In this document: piece by piece, positions 1 through 13,449 of the stretch
Position numbering within the stretch: the first letter of the stretch is position 1
How the letters are laid out: every line of letters starts with the position of its first letter
Assembly: GCA_963576735.1 (NCBI GenBank)
Contig: OY755180.1
Coordinates: 18,814,678-18,878,677, forward strand
DNA: 64,000 nucleotides
Reading direction: 5' to 3'
From: Bedellia somnulentella
Lineage: Eukaryota; Arthropoda; Insecta; Lepidoptera; Bedelliidae
Translations under genes and position numbers: made by a program
Notes under the pieces: model-generated
The model's input: the letters and a program-made list of their open reading frames with translations, nothing else
The model's database searches: none
What the model was told of the DNA's origin: nothing

Positions 1-122
1 AGGTCGTCCTCTACTAACATTACCTTCCACATTGGCTCTATATATCTCTTTCACCAATTTACTGTCATCCATCCTCTCTATGTGCCCAAACCATCTCAAC
101 ATTCCTTTTTCTATCTTTATTA
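1..122 (-). pseudogene. LINE reverse-transcriptase 3' scrap
   Basis: Read on the minus strand, at least 37 codons are open and spell IEKGMLRWFGHIERMDDSKL, VKEIYRANVEGNVSRGRPR. This is the common C-terminal signature of insect RTE-like LINE polymerases. It continues past the left edge of the window. Confidence 0.75.
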
Positions 123-367
123 ATATTTCAGTGTAATTGTAATCGACGTTAGGAAGTGTACCAAAACACGCAATTCGCAGCCTCCCGAGATTGTTTCCAC
201 AATGGCGGAACTGAATCTAGTCGGGCGTGATTCATTAATTCGTCGGCGATACAATGGAATGATGGAACACGGTCTTGTCTTGTTAATAACTGGACTCTCT
301 GTCATACCAGCTGTATTTATGTCAGTGATTTGGACGGATATTGGGGTGGCATGTTTCTTTTATTCTA

Positions 368-757
368 GTTTGCTAGAATACATACATAATACATATACGT
401 TCACGCCGTTTATCCCCGAAGGGGTTGGCAGAGGTACCAATACTTCTGAACTCACATGGCAAGCGCCATCTAGTTTCCAGAGAAGGTACCCACGTTTTGC
501 TTAGACAGTGTACTCACGTGATAGGGGGCAGGCCTATCGCCGTTTTGTACGAATACACTGTCACTTGACTAAGTACAACTCAGCCATGTGGGTTTCCTCA
601 CGATGTTTTCCCTCACCGTTAACAACCATGATAAATTAACCACACATATGACTTTAGAAAAGACAAATTGGTGTAGGCCCGACCTAGGATTGGAACTCAC
701 GCCCTTCTGTTTTCGGGCGGGTGTTCGACCCACTGGACTATCATGTTTGCTAGAATA
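368..757 (-). repeat. SINE family B (tRNA-derived), full length, with 13-bp TSD
   Basis: SINE body 381-744. Direct repeats GTTTGCTAGAATA flank it at 368-380 and 745-757. On the minus strand the head (744 leftward) has an A-box-like GATAGTCCAGTGGGT and B-box-like GAGTTCCAATCCTAG. The tail ends near GGCGTGAACGT. Confidence 0.9.
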
Positions 758-813
758 ATTTATAGGATATTTATTATTTGGACGCAAGAAAAACGTTTTT
801 TCTCATACTTAAT

Positions 814-1044
814 GCTAAATTTATACATACATACATACATATGCTCACAGCTATAAATCCCTAGAAGGGGAAGCCAGAGCTAAGGAATTAGAAATTCCTC
901 AGCCACTTTTGGAAGTTGAGTGGGGAAAAGATGGTAAAATAAAGGTTGTTGGTGATGGGTCCGTTAGTCGCCTCTTACGTACACCCACCGGAAGAAATGG
1001 GGTAGTGCTATTCTAAGCCGACACTACACAGCTAAATTTATACA
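814..1044 (-). repeat. SINE family A with 14-bp TSD, internal deletion
   Basis: Target duplication GCTAAATTTATACA at 814-827 and 1031-1044. Body 828-1030 with the TACA/TATG tail at the left. Lacks the CCAACCGCATCGCCC block, joining GGGTC directly to CGTTAGTCG. Confidence 0.9.
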
Positions 1045-1062
1045 ATGTAAATTATTTTTTTG

Positions 1063-1175
1063 AATGTTTTTGTTAATGAAAACCTCATGTGGGCATTGTA
1101 ACTAATAAATAAAGGATAAATAAAGGAAAAAATCCCCGCCGGTCTCGAAATTTATCCTTCTTTTTTTTAAAAGTA
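1063..1175 (+). repeat. remnant of tRNA-like SINE (same family as 55745-55970)
   Basis: Shares GAAAACCTCATGTGG, ACTAATAAATAAA and the tRNA 3'-end-like TCCCCGCC..TCGAAATTT with the 55.8-kb copy. Most of the tRNA-like head is deleted. Confidence 0.5.
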
Positions 1176-1326
1176 AATTATATTAAATATATAAATATCA
1201 TGCAAAAGTTTCAATCTTTCAATGTTTGTTACTTCATCTGTCTTTGTTATTATTTCTTTTAATTTTAATATGAATAGAAATTAATTTAAGCACATTTAAC
1301 TAGGTCTGCCTCGAATTTAATGCTAC

Positions 1327-1590
1327 CATTAAAACCTTCCGTGTAGTGTCGGCTTAGAATAACACTACCCTATTTCTACCCGTGGGTGATCGTAAGAGGC
1401 TACTAAGGGTATAGGGGTTTTTTAAGTGATTTTGGGCGATGTGGTTGGAGACCCGTCACCAAAAACATTTATTATTACCATCTTTTCCCCATTTCCAAAA
1501 GTGGCTGAGGAATTTTTCATTCCAAAGCTCTGGCTACCCCGTTAAGGGATTTATAGCCGTGAGTATATGTATGTATGTATGCATTAAAAC
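1327..1590 (+). repeat. SINE family A with 9-bp TSD
   Basis: CATTAAAAC at 1327-1335 and 1582-1590. Body 1336-1581, from GTGTAGTGTCGGCTTAGAAT to a TATGTATGTATG tail. It is in opposite orientation to the copy 300 bp upstream. Confidence 0.9.
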
Positions 1591-3550
1591 TTCAACATAC
1601 TTCTAACATCGAGTAACATACGTATTTGTTGAGTGATTGATTATTCTTCGAAGATATTTTTTTTAATTATTCTTTCGTAAGGACTAGGATATTAAACTAA
1701 GATCTTTGAACATTGAGCAAAATATGTTTTAGCAAAATGTTAACGGGCTGGAAAGAGTTGCATAACAAACGAATTGATTGAGCAAATGATTAATACTTCA
1801 CATAAAACGTAACCAAATAATTAATCCATACAAACAGAGGCCCCATATTGTATTGAATATAAAAAGACATAATATTGTGAGTCTGCACGTTGTTTTACAT
1901 GAAAACCATTCAAAAGATAAACTGTTACAAAGATACCTGGTAATGAGTCGCTTATCAAATCCCACATAATACAACACGAAACCCCTCAGCATTCGTCTCT
2001 TTTTCCGCCATGGGACGAAACGGGACAGTATTATTCTAAGCCGACCGTATCAGGCTATTCATGCATAATGTGTGTGACGCCGAACACACGACAGGGCCAA
2101 GGACAAAGCCGCCGGATGGTAATTCACAGTGAAAGGAAACTGTTCGGGAGCGGGGACCCGAAAATAACTCCATCCTAAAGAGTCGGCTAAGAAATTTAGA
2201 CGCGCAGACGCTTAAATTTAAATATTGGATTTAAAATTTAAAATTAGGTACTATCAATGTTGACTGAGAATAACATTAAAAATCTTTTTTTTACTTAAGG
2301 ATTTGTAGTAAAGAAAGGCATACTGAGTTAGAAGTCCTTCATCTTATTTTGGCTTTAATTTTCATCTCACAAAAGTGGCTGATGCTGTGTTTGTTCGAAA
2401 ACACATCAACTTCTTTTCCTATTTGATAACAAGTTTTCTACTATATATGCTATTTTGTTGGAAAAAACCTCATTCTGCCCATCTGGTTGTTGCGTGAATA
2501 TTACAAGGAGATGGCTGTAAACCAGCAGCACTGTAGTGATGTATAACTTGCAGCTTATTGGAGCTCGTGAATTCTACCATACTGTTTAAATAAACTACCG
2601 TTACTCAATACTCTTATTATTCGAATGACAATATTTCGTTGATAATTTATTAGTACCCGCTGATGTAGTGGCCAAACCTCAGTAATATGTTGAGCACAGG
2701 CTCGCGCGGCAATCACCGGCGTAGCGTGTCAGGAGCACAGCAGCCTCATCTATATTTTACATCATTTTAACGAGCCAGCCAACGCCCGTAATATGCTGAG
2801 TGCTGTTTACTGAAACTCTTTCGTTAAGTGGAAATAAAACATACGTCAATATTCTCATGCTTTTAGGAATCATTGAGGTATGGGCGGATTATCGATGATG
2901 GTTCACGCGCTTCGTTTGTATTTAGATATCTTTTCATACATGATGTTTTATTTCTGAAATAAATAATAGAACCTGTTTAAAAACGGTTTATTTATCTATG
3001 ACATTCCAATGGTGCAATGTTATTGCATTCATAAAATCTTATAAAATACAAGATTTAGTACCAAACATTTATCTTTCTACAAGTACTTTTTTATACTTGA
3101 GTCTTTCATTTCACATAACGTCGAATATTCTTTAAAAGTAATAGATCGTGCAGAAACGTAAAAACGCTTTGATTCCTTTCCCGTACGCAGGAGAAATATG
3201 TTTGTTATTTCATTCCTTTTACATTTGTGTCATTGTTACATCATCTTTTGATTTGTTCCCGCTGAGTATTACTACAATGTTACCCAACAGTAAATAAAAC
3301 ACTGATAGAAACAACAAGGTTATGTAGCTTTTTGGATCATATGGGTTATATTTTTATAAACCATATAATTTTCTATCATTGTACAATGTTGCTCAGTGTC
3401 ACACATCAGAATAAAAAACTGTTTGTAAACTGTGTTTGGTAACTTTGCAAATTTTTCCCCCGATGGTAAATAAAAACCAGAAGCATTTATCTTCATTTTT
3501 AGCTCCCAATAACGTAGTCAAGAACTTTTTATGAAACATGTACGTTTGTA
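1591..3550. other. upstream intron, no recognisable feature
   Basis: AT-rich. No exon-like or coding signal seen on either strand; scraps such as ATTCTAAGCCGAC near 2032 hint at eroded SINE A. Confidence 0.5.
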
Positions 3551-3554
3551 ACAA

Positions 3555-3687
3555 GCAAATATGGCGATGATGTTCAAAGCAAAGAAGGTTCGAGCGTATT
3601 TGCATTTTGGCGGGAAATCTAGTCCATATTGAACTTTGAAGGTTTGTTTTTCACTTGAATGCGCCGCCGCCGCCGCCGCCGCCGCAC
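3555..3687. promoter_or_regulatory. E2F-like site, YY1-like site and GCC repeat
   Basis: AAATATGGCGATGATG near 3558, a full E2F-type TTTGGCGGGAAA at 3606-3617, and an eight-fold GCC run at 3662-3685. Motifs only; no transcript evidence. Confidence 0.3.
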
Positions 3688-3830
3688 AGAGTGAATGGAC
3701 TGTTACCAACCGACTAACTTTTTAAGCTGTCTACTTTTTATTGCTTTTATTTGTTTCTCCAGACTTAAGACTCCAGAATTAAGTTGTTATTTTCATATGA
3801 TTTCCCTTCCACGATATTTTTTACAACCGT

Positions 3831-3990
3831 GATAGCTCGGGGGATGGAACGCCTGCCTATAGTGCAGAGAGGCATCGGTTCGAATCGCAAGATCCAATCT
3901 TTTTAAGATCATATGTGTATCAAATTTATCATGGTGGATAACGTTGAGAAAAAAACGATAGGAACCCCACCAGGCTAACTAGCACGTAGT
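3831..3990 (+). repeat. SINE family B head, old partial copy
   Basis: AACCGTGATAGCTCGGGGGAT, B-box-like GGTTCGAATCG, then ATATGTGTATCAAATTTATC. Diverged and lacking the 3' half. Confidence 0.7.
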
Positions 3991-4952
3991 CATGTTATTT
4001 TTATATTAAACAACATAACGCAACGTTAATCAAACAGCAGCTACAAAAATACGAAGACTGTTACAATTTAACCCCATAATACTTCTTTGAAATAGCTGGC
4101 ATTGGAAAGCGTTTGCGTCGGAGCAAGTTGAGTTAGTTGCTAAATCAACACATCCTCTTTGCTGTCAACCGATCCTAATGCATTTACCATCCACTCAGCT
4201 TCTCTCGAAGATCCGTTTTCAATTGGAAACGTCTCTGGAGCTATTTTACTCCTCAAAGGGTTTTTTCGCGAAGTTTTTACAAAACCATTAACCGACGTCG
4301 TGAAAGATTCTAATCGTATTATTCGAATAAAGAAAAAGGCGAAAAGATTTCGGCCCGAGAAGATTACATTGCCGGTTAGTGCAAATCCTTTCGCTGTAGC
4401 GTTAAATCTGATAAGGTTCTGTGGCGGTTACAAATGCGATAGCATTTAGCAATGAGGTTGGGAAGCAATCGTGGCTTGTATTGTTTGTTGCAATTGGTTT
4501 TTAGATAAAATAAACATTTCAATCTATAGAACTTTCGTGTTTTTAATTAATTGGTAAGGAAGTGTTTCGTTTGTTTCGCCGTGTGTTTTCTATTAGTTAC
4601 TTGGGAAGGAAAATCTTTTTTTTTATCTCATATATGTTAAAACTTATTAATAAAGTTGTTGGTTATTTTTTTATATAGTCAACTTCAACTTTCACACGTT
4701 TTCTGCACTAGTCTAGCGTGGTACCTCATCACCCTGTCCAGGACGTAGGCTCCAGCTTTACATACATGTTCACGAATTATAACAAACGAATAGCCAATAA
4801 TTACTATATTAGTAACAATAACACCAACAGCGCCCATCGTGTTAAACATATAACAATCGTCACATTATTATACATATACATAATTGTTGAGCCTCATTCA
4901 CACTCACCACTTCACACATCAAAACCCAAGCTATTTCCTGAACCCACCCCAG

Positions 4953-5135
4953 TCTCGGGCGGCCGGGCGTGGACGCGCACGCAACCCACGAGTGCGGCGA
5001 GGCGGTGCTGCACATCACGTTCCTGGTCAACGAGGGCGGGCTGGTCACCGCCACCGCCGACGACCACATCCACCTGTGGACCTTCCGCCAGAAGTGTCCG
5101 CAGCGGGTGCAGTCGCTCAAGTTTCAGAGGGAACG
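4953..5135 (+). CDS. Tomosyn: tomosyn exon 1 of window (WD40 N-terminal propeller)
   Basis: 183 bp, acceptor ..CACCCCAG, donor GTGAGT. The first base completes a codon from an upstream exon not seen here. Reads LGRPGVDAHATHECGEAVL, then a TADDHIHLWTF WD-type strand and LKFQRER. In tomosyns this segment follows roughly the first 70 residues, so the initiator exon should lie to the left. Confidence 0.93.
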
Positions 5136-8100
5136 GTGAGTGAGGTTTTATGATATTACATACATGTATGTTGGTAAAAAATGTAACCTTTAGCGTATAT
5201 TTACGACTATAAATCCCAACTTAGTAAAATGTAGCCAAAATTACAGAATTTGATATAACTTAGCTGTTTTTGGAAGTTGAATACAGAAAAAATTGGGATA
5301 GTATTTTGAAACACATGCCCTAATATCTATACACATATCTGAGTCTTTTCTCAATTATTTACTATGAGAAAACATTGTGAACAAACCCATATAACTGAGT
5401 TTTACTTAGAACAATATTTTAGAAGCGAGCTTATTGCCACTTAGTAAAGATACGCTGTCATATATCTAAGATCATGTTAATATGATGTGTTATCTAAGCT
5501 TTTAATCATAAGTAAATATTAGACTGCAACTTTAAAGCTGTGCTTTCAACCCGCTGGCAACATAATTTCGTAATTTAAATAAAAGTTGCATTTGTCAAAG
5601 CAATCTGAGCTCATTACTGCCACTATACGCGAACGCTTCCTAATTTATCACTTTGAGAATGATATTCAAATGAATGGGACCCGAGCTAAGTGTTATTTCG
5701 AGGGGTAATTTTTCATGATAATTGTGCTATTTAATCATGGAATACTTTGCAATTTATTGCTGAATAATTTTAAAGTGGAAGCGTTAAATTTAGTAGCTGT
5801 GGAAATTTTTGTTAGCTGAGAGCAGACTGATACTTTTATTTTACAGTTCAGTATTTGTAATATGATTGTGAGGCTAAGCAGGTTTCTAGCGCTTTTTGAG
5901 TGATTTGTGCGCAAGGTATTTGAGTTTGATGACAATGCACAAAAACTTATTGAATTTCTAAAATTAGTTGAGAAATATATATGTTTTAGAAAATAGCACG
6001 TATTTAAACTCTTAATCAATATTTTCAATTGATGAGAGTGTTTTTGAAAATATTGTTTACGATAAAACTCAGTCATCAGTAACGAACTGCACCGTAGAAA
6101 ACAGTTTAGAATATTGATTTATAACCTTTACTCTGAAATGGTATGCCAAAAGAAGTTAGTTTAAGTCACTAGTTAAATTATAAGAAAGAAAATGCCCAAG
6201 AAAACTTTGTTAAATATTCGTGCCATTAGCGCAATGAACCCATTAGGTATTTACGGAGCAATATTGCAATAAAACGGGAGCGGCATCTCCATGTTAATGT
6301 TCCTGGACGCGGCTAGCTCTTACTCGTTTGTATACAAATTGCTGATTTGTAAGCCTCCCTTTGCACCCTCTACCCCTTACTGTATCTACCGTACTTGCCT
6401 GCTACCTACATCTTTGAATAAAACTTAAAGACTTAAAGAGATAAATTATATATCCTAGTTTCTTTTTTTCCAATAAAAAATAAAATATAAGAACTTTTCA
6501 ATAATTACCTACTCTTCTGGGAAATTGTCCTAAAACTTTATATTTCCTTACCAAATTACTAAGGCCGACCTTTTCCCCGTAGAAACAATCACGTACGGAG
6601 GCGTCACGTTGTCATTACAATAACTGGAGCCGTTCCTGGTAACTGTTATTATTATAACGTTGCTAAGCAATTACGATGAGGCTCTATTGGATTTAGATAA
6701 TTGCTAGCAAGGCGCCGTTATTGGGATACGGATTAAACGGAACACCATATACTGTGTAATATTATGTATATTGTAAACAGAAACTGCATGAGGTATACAT
6801 ATATTTATAGTGTATTTAAGCCGCTGTAATTGAGCTGATGTATTTATGTACACTTTAGTGTCTATGATAATGAGAATTAGAGTGACCGTTGTGATCTAAA
6901 TTATGAAAAAAGATTCTAAGTCACCTTTAATGTGCGTCTACTACCTTTGGTTTGCAAACAACCTTTCACTGAAATAACAAAGCTAATAAGACTTTTTTGT
7001 GCATGAAACCTCATGTGGGTATTATTTACATAACATAACAGAAACATAAACGTTCACGCGGAATATCCCCGAAGGGGTTGGCAGAGGTACTAATACTTCT
7101 GAACATCACGTGACTTTGTCACCAGGTGTTCAGAGTACCCACGTTTTGCATGGACAGTGTACTCACGTGATAGGGGGCAGGCCTGTCGCCGTTATGTACG
7201 AATACACTGTCACATGACTAAGTACAACTCAGCCATGTGGGTTTCCTCACGATGTTTTTCCCTCACCGTTAACAACCATGATAAATTAACCACACATATT
7301 TACTAATCAATTAAGAAAATAAATTCGGGTTCGAGTCCCGCTCGCTGGTGTCGAATTATTTCTTTCCGTAAATAACAAAGCTAATTCTAAATGAATAAAG
7401 GTTAATCTATTTATCTTGGTCTAAATTATAGAAGCTATTAAATTGCTCCTTCACTTCAAAAATCCCATTTTCTTTAATATTGACTGTATCCGCAGCACTT
7501 TACTACGAGGATTCGTAGCACTCTACTACGCCGTAGCACGTCCTTCTACGACTCTCGTAGATGGCTGCTCGTAGCTCTTCAAGTGCAAGCTTATTGTGAT
7601 ATAAACTTTTATGAAGGATATTATTTAGAAACTTGGCGCAATATTGTTTTAATGCAGTACGCTAATGTACTGAGCTTAACATCATGAAAATAAAAGGTAC
7701 GGTCTACGTGACCCTATAAAATTTTGTTTGAGTTGGAGTTTTCTTACTTCTTGCATTAAATTTTGCAAAACAAATTCAAAATTTTAATAATAGATCTCAA
7801 AGATAGTTTTCAGGTGCTGTAGTTACGCGCTGTCATTAAATAATAGAGTGCACTATATAAAAATGCTGATAGCGCAAAACGTACCACATTCAACAAGACT
7901 ACACGTAACCAGTCATTATACGTAATAATCGTTATCACCATTTAATTAATACATCGTGCTATCGATATTTCTACGAATTTATTAAAGTTCCAACCTAATC
8001 CCATCATATCCGGAGCACATCATTGCCCGTCGGGAAGTCAAAATGCTCTAAACTAATTCTTACGCGTTCAGTTGAAATAAATTGATTGACTTTTGTGCAT

Positions 8101-11100
8101 CAAGGCATTTAATGATATTAACACAAACTTTTCTGTTATCAATTCATCAACTTTGCCCTACAAAACCATTAGTCTCGTTCCTCATCAACATAATATACAA
8201 CATAACAACTTACCTGCACTTTCAGCGTGACGTCGCTGCACCTGCCGCTGCAGTCCAAGTGGCTGCACGTGGGCACGGAGCGCGGCAACGTGCACGTGGT
8301 GCACATCGACACCTTCCTGCTCAGCGGATACGTCATCAACTGGAACAAGGCTATTGAAGTGTGAGTATACATTTACCTATATGTGATTGCAGGACATCGA
8401 CGTATAAATGGTACCAAGTCGTTAGTTATTATTGAGATCTCAGTAACTCTCCAGTTTTTCTTACAGTTAGTTGGTTAGTAATTTTATTGATTTTATTTGG
8501 TTTAGTTGTTGTAATACTCACAGCAGATGGGTTTAACTTCAGATAAAATTGAGCTTTATCCAAATTGGTCTTAAGCAAAAATTTAAAATCATCTATTATA
8601 TTAATTACTGTAATTTTTCTTAATACCAAATGTCCTAAATCACTCAACAGATTGCCATTTTAAGTTGAAACGACGGGACAAACAAAAATGTATATTTTAA
8701 TTACATTCTTCAACAAAAAGACGTCTTCAAATTGATGATGTCATGTCACGTATGACATTGATGTACACTTTATGATGTGTCTATTAATTAATCCTCGTAA
8801 ATGTTGAGTATCGAATGTCGACTACATAAAATGTGTTGGCTTAACTCACTTAGTGATAAACATATTTACGACAAGAGCGATCTTACGGCGTCGTTAAATT
8901 CTACATAATCTCTTATAGCGTCGTTTATTACTTTGATTTTTATCATGAGTTTTATTATATCGCTATGACGTTGTTGACATACTTGTAGTTCATAAATGCT
9001 TTTGTCTGAAATTACACCAAAACTTTCTTCTATTTTCTTAGCTTTTAAGCAAGGGCTTTGTAATAAAAACATCTTTAAGGTATGAAAAATGATAATTGTA
9101 TAATTGAATACATAAAGAACTGCGATTGCAGTAATAATAAATATCAGTTGGTATTGAAAACATACACACAATTAATATGAAGAAATTGAAAACTTTTACT
9201 GCCACATTCTTATAGTAATTTACTTACGGGTTTTCAAACAACCAAAACGTACCTACTTTGTTAAATCTGGAGTAAGTATTAGTTTTATTACTTTTACTTT
9301 TAATTCCATTTGGTGAAATGAACATGACCATTAAAAGTTCCAATCGTTCTCCGAACATGTTTCGTAGGAAGTGTTGGTTTAAGTTGAGTAACAATTTTAG
9401 TGTCGATATAAATGTTGTGTTTTACGTCGGCCGCGATACGATATCCCGTGGGAAGAGATAAATGTCTCGGTCGGTAAAACGCTGCCAATCTTTGTGAAAT
9501 CGTTTCAAGTGGCTATATTATTTTTTACTTGTTAAGGATTTAACATAAGAGTTTGGTTTTTAATTACTGTGTGATATTAGCACAGACGATAACTGGGTAA
9601 AAAGTTACCTATGTTCGAGTACCATTCCTAATAATATAATGTAAATGTAATATTCTGAAACTTTGAGTAACCTTTACTCATTATTATGTTTATACGTATC
9701 GTATCGAACCAAATTTGTCTTTGAAAAGTAAAATAATACCATTAGTGAGCAATATTTTCAACCAGGCCAGGCGTTCGCAACTATATCGTTCTTAGTCGAT
9801 GACTATTACTTTAGATGAACATAATATGCAAAAATAACAACCATTATACGAGTGGATATCACAATTCATCATCATAATGGAACCATATCAAATGAGACTG
9901 TGCTATTAAAAATTTGTTCATTTGCAAAAGATAAGAACCAAATGAATGAAAACTTTCCAGCTCAATGTAATATGGATATAAAACCAAGCTTTAATATAAA
10001 ATAAAGCTCCGAAGCAGATTTAAAACTTCTTTTCCGCTCCAAAGTATCAGAAAATGTTAAACCCTCTCCAGAAGTTTACAGTAGTTGGTCAAATCCCTCG
10101 CCGGGACATTACCCGGAGCCGCTCCACTATATTTATACAGCTCTGTGTTACGACATCGTCTCATATTATATGACGGCGCTCTTAGACGGCTCGTAAACAT
10201 TAAATTAAAAATGCAGTACATAGACAGCTATACTTGAGTTTAAGTGCGGTTTTGCTTGCATTATTCTCAATGTATTAACTAAACTAGAAATATTTCTATT
10301 AGAAATATTAGATTAAGTGGGTTCAAAAATTCTAGATTATAATATTAATACATATTTTGATTCTGTATTTTCATGTTGCATGCAAAGCAAAAAAAGAAAG
10401 AACTACGAATATACAAATAAGCTTTAAAGTCATTTACTAACTGTTTTGTCGTAAAACTTACAAACATTCATACATATACTCACGGCTATAAATCCTTTGA
10501 AGGGGTAGCCAGAGCTAGGGAATGAGACAGTCCTCAGCCACCTTTGGAAGTTGCGTGGGGAAAAGATGGTGAAATAAAGGTTGTTGGTGATGGGTCTCCA
10601 ACCGCATCGCCCAAAAATCCCTTAAAAGCCTCAATACCGTTAGTCGCCTCTTACGTACACTCACCGGAAGAAATGGGGTAGTGCTATTCTAAGCCGACAC
10701 TACACAGCAAAACGTAAAACCTGCGGTCTTATATTCATACCAAAATTGGTATGATTATTTGTATCCCTAACCGTAGTCAGTTTTCTTCACATTACATTTT
10801 GAACAACATATTGTAACGCGATCGCGCTCCCCGTACATCGGGAACTATTGATCAACATCCAATGAACGGGTATAATAATGAAACGCGATATAATCCTTTC
10901 ATTAAAATTTAATAAACTTGGCGGGAAGGCGAGGGGGCGGGCAGGGGGCGGTGCGGGGCGCTGTGTCGGTTTTAGTGTAATTATACAACATAAACCACAA
11001 CCAATATTGTATACTATTGTATACTGTATACTGTTTTGTGTTATACCAATATTATAAAACAAAACATAACTGTACAAAAAACTAAAAAGGTGATTAACTT

Positions 11101-13416
11101 TGATCAAGCACTAAATCAATTAAAAAATAAAAACTTGGCAGAATTGTTGTACTGTGATAACCCCACTGAGGTAGTAAACCGTCTAATATTTAGTATAACT
11201 GAAACACTAAATGATAATACAGTCATCAAGAACATTCCTTCCAAGTTTCGTACAATAAAGCCGTGGATGACTTCAGGAATCTTACGATGTATTAGAAATC
11301 GGAACAACTTACAGAAAAAAGCGCGAAATGATCCTTTTAATGATATAGTTAAAATAACATACAATAGATATAAAAAATACTGTAACAAACTTATAAAACA
11401 CGTAAAAAGAAAATATGATAGGGAAGTATTAGCAAAAACAGTAAACAACAATAAAAAACTTTGGAAAAACATTAAAAATATCACATATACTAGCAAAACT
11501 AAGGATTCATGTACAGAGTTAATAAACCTTGAATCATCTCCTACTGAATCAGCAAACTATGTTAATAAATTTTTCTCCAGTATTGGCAAACAACTTGCGG
11601 AGCAATCCCAGCCTAATGTCCAACAATTACATGAATATCTTGACAGTTTACCAGCACAAACAAACTCTTTTGTTCTGTTACCTACTGATAATGAGGAGGT
11701 CCATTCTGTTTTAATAAATCTCAAATCGGAAAGTGCGCCTGGCTGGGATCATATCCCTACATCTTTTTTAAAGCTGGCAAAGTCCGAAGTTGTCCCAATT
11801 ATTGCTCATATTGCGAATCTGTGTTTTAATAAAGGTATTTTTCCAGCTCCTCTTAAGCAAGCAGTAATAACTCCAGTGTATAAGGGTGGGGACAGAAATG
11901 AGATCAGTAATTATAGGCCTATCTCGGTTCTGACGGCAATCTCAAAAAATTTAGAAAAATTACTTAATGCACGTCTGCTTAAGTACTTAAACAAATTCAG
12001 CTTACTTTCAAATAGTCAATTTGGATTTCGCCAAGGAAAATCCACAGAAGACGCAGTATCAGCGCTCTCAAGTTTTGTCATTGAGCAACTTGACAAACGA
12101 AAGAAGTGTTTGGCTGTATTTCTCGATTTAAAGAAAGCTTTCGATACCGTTTCTCTCCCCATCCTTATAAACAAGCTAAATAAAATTGGAATAAGGGGAA
12201 CCCCGTTACAGCTTTTCACTGACTACCTGTCTGGTAGAAGGCAGAAAGTAAAATTGGAGGATGTCACCGGTGAATACGAGGAGGTGTCATACGGCGTACC
12301 ACAGGGAAGCGTCCTTGGCCCGACCTTATTTCTAATATATATTAACGATTTATGCGATATGCTAGTCCAGGATGCCAAAATATTTTCCTATGCCGATGAC
12401 ACCGCTGTCGTGTTCGCTGGGGATTCCTGGGATCAGATCAGAATCAGTACTGAGTTGGGGTTAAGGGAAATAAAAAAATGGTTACATAAAAATATTTTGA
12501 CACTTAATGCTAATAAAACTAACTACATGTGCTTTAGTATCTATGATAATACTCAACCTGCAGACAGCTTCACCATTCGGCTACATAATTGTAATAATAT
12601 TAATTGCTCCGTAAGTCCATTAGATACCCAAATTTGTACGTGTCCTGTTTTGCAAAAAGTAAATCAAACCAAATACCTAGGCATTTTTTTGGACCAGCGT
12701 CTATCTTGGTATCCACATCTTGAGCATGTCATGCAAAGAATAAGAAAACTAACGTATATCTTTAAAACACTACGACACGTGATTCCGAGAGCGGGCACTG
12801 TACCGGGAAAAGGGCGTCCTAGAGATCTCTTAAAGGAAATTTATGTGGCTTTGGTGCAATCGATCATCACGTACTGTATAACGATATGGGGGGGTGCGGC
12901 TAAAACAAGATTTCTGGAGGTTGAGCGTGCTCAGCGCGGCCTCATCAAGGTCATGTTCTTTAAGAAAAGGAGATTTCCTACTGAAAAACTATACCTCCTC
13001 TCTGGTTTGTTATCAGTTAGGAAACTATATGTTATACACTCGGTATTAAAACTGCATAAAACATTACAATTCAATCCTCCCAAGACTCTTCAGAGAAGGA
13101 GATACGTTCCTTGTAAAGTCCCAAAAACAAACACTGTTTTCGCTGGACGGCAGTTTAATAAACGTGTTGCACTCATATACAATAGGTTAAATAGTGATTT
13201 GGATATATATCCTAAAACATTTTATGATTGCAAAAAAAGTATATCTATGTGGTTCGAAGATAAAACATATGATGAGGTGGAGTCACTACTCCAAGAATGA
13301 TAGAGGTTTGATTATGATATGTATATATACAGTCACATGTCCTAACATGTACACATATACACTAAAAATCTCACGCACACACAAACTCTCAAGCACACCA
13401 CGCACTCACACACACA

Positions 13417-13449
<33 letters not shown>

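Noticed and set aside
202..504. 100-codon open frame near the left edge
   Set aside because: Runs into SINE B sequence, no homology or splice context.
815..1044. CRISPR-like or satellite array from repeated TACATACATA and SINE blocks
   Set aside because: Copies are dispersed, in both orientations and with target duplications, so they are SINE insertions in a eukaryotic genome.
4159..4449. 96-codon open frame upstream of exon 1
   Set aside because: No recognisable family and AT-rich composition; does not match the missing tomosyn N-terminus.
5735..6076. 113-codon minus-strand frame in intron 1
   Set aside because: Low-complexity, AT-driven; no homology.
11116..11496. 126-codon minus-strand frame
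   Set aside because: Antisense shadow of the LINE RT ORF.
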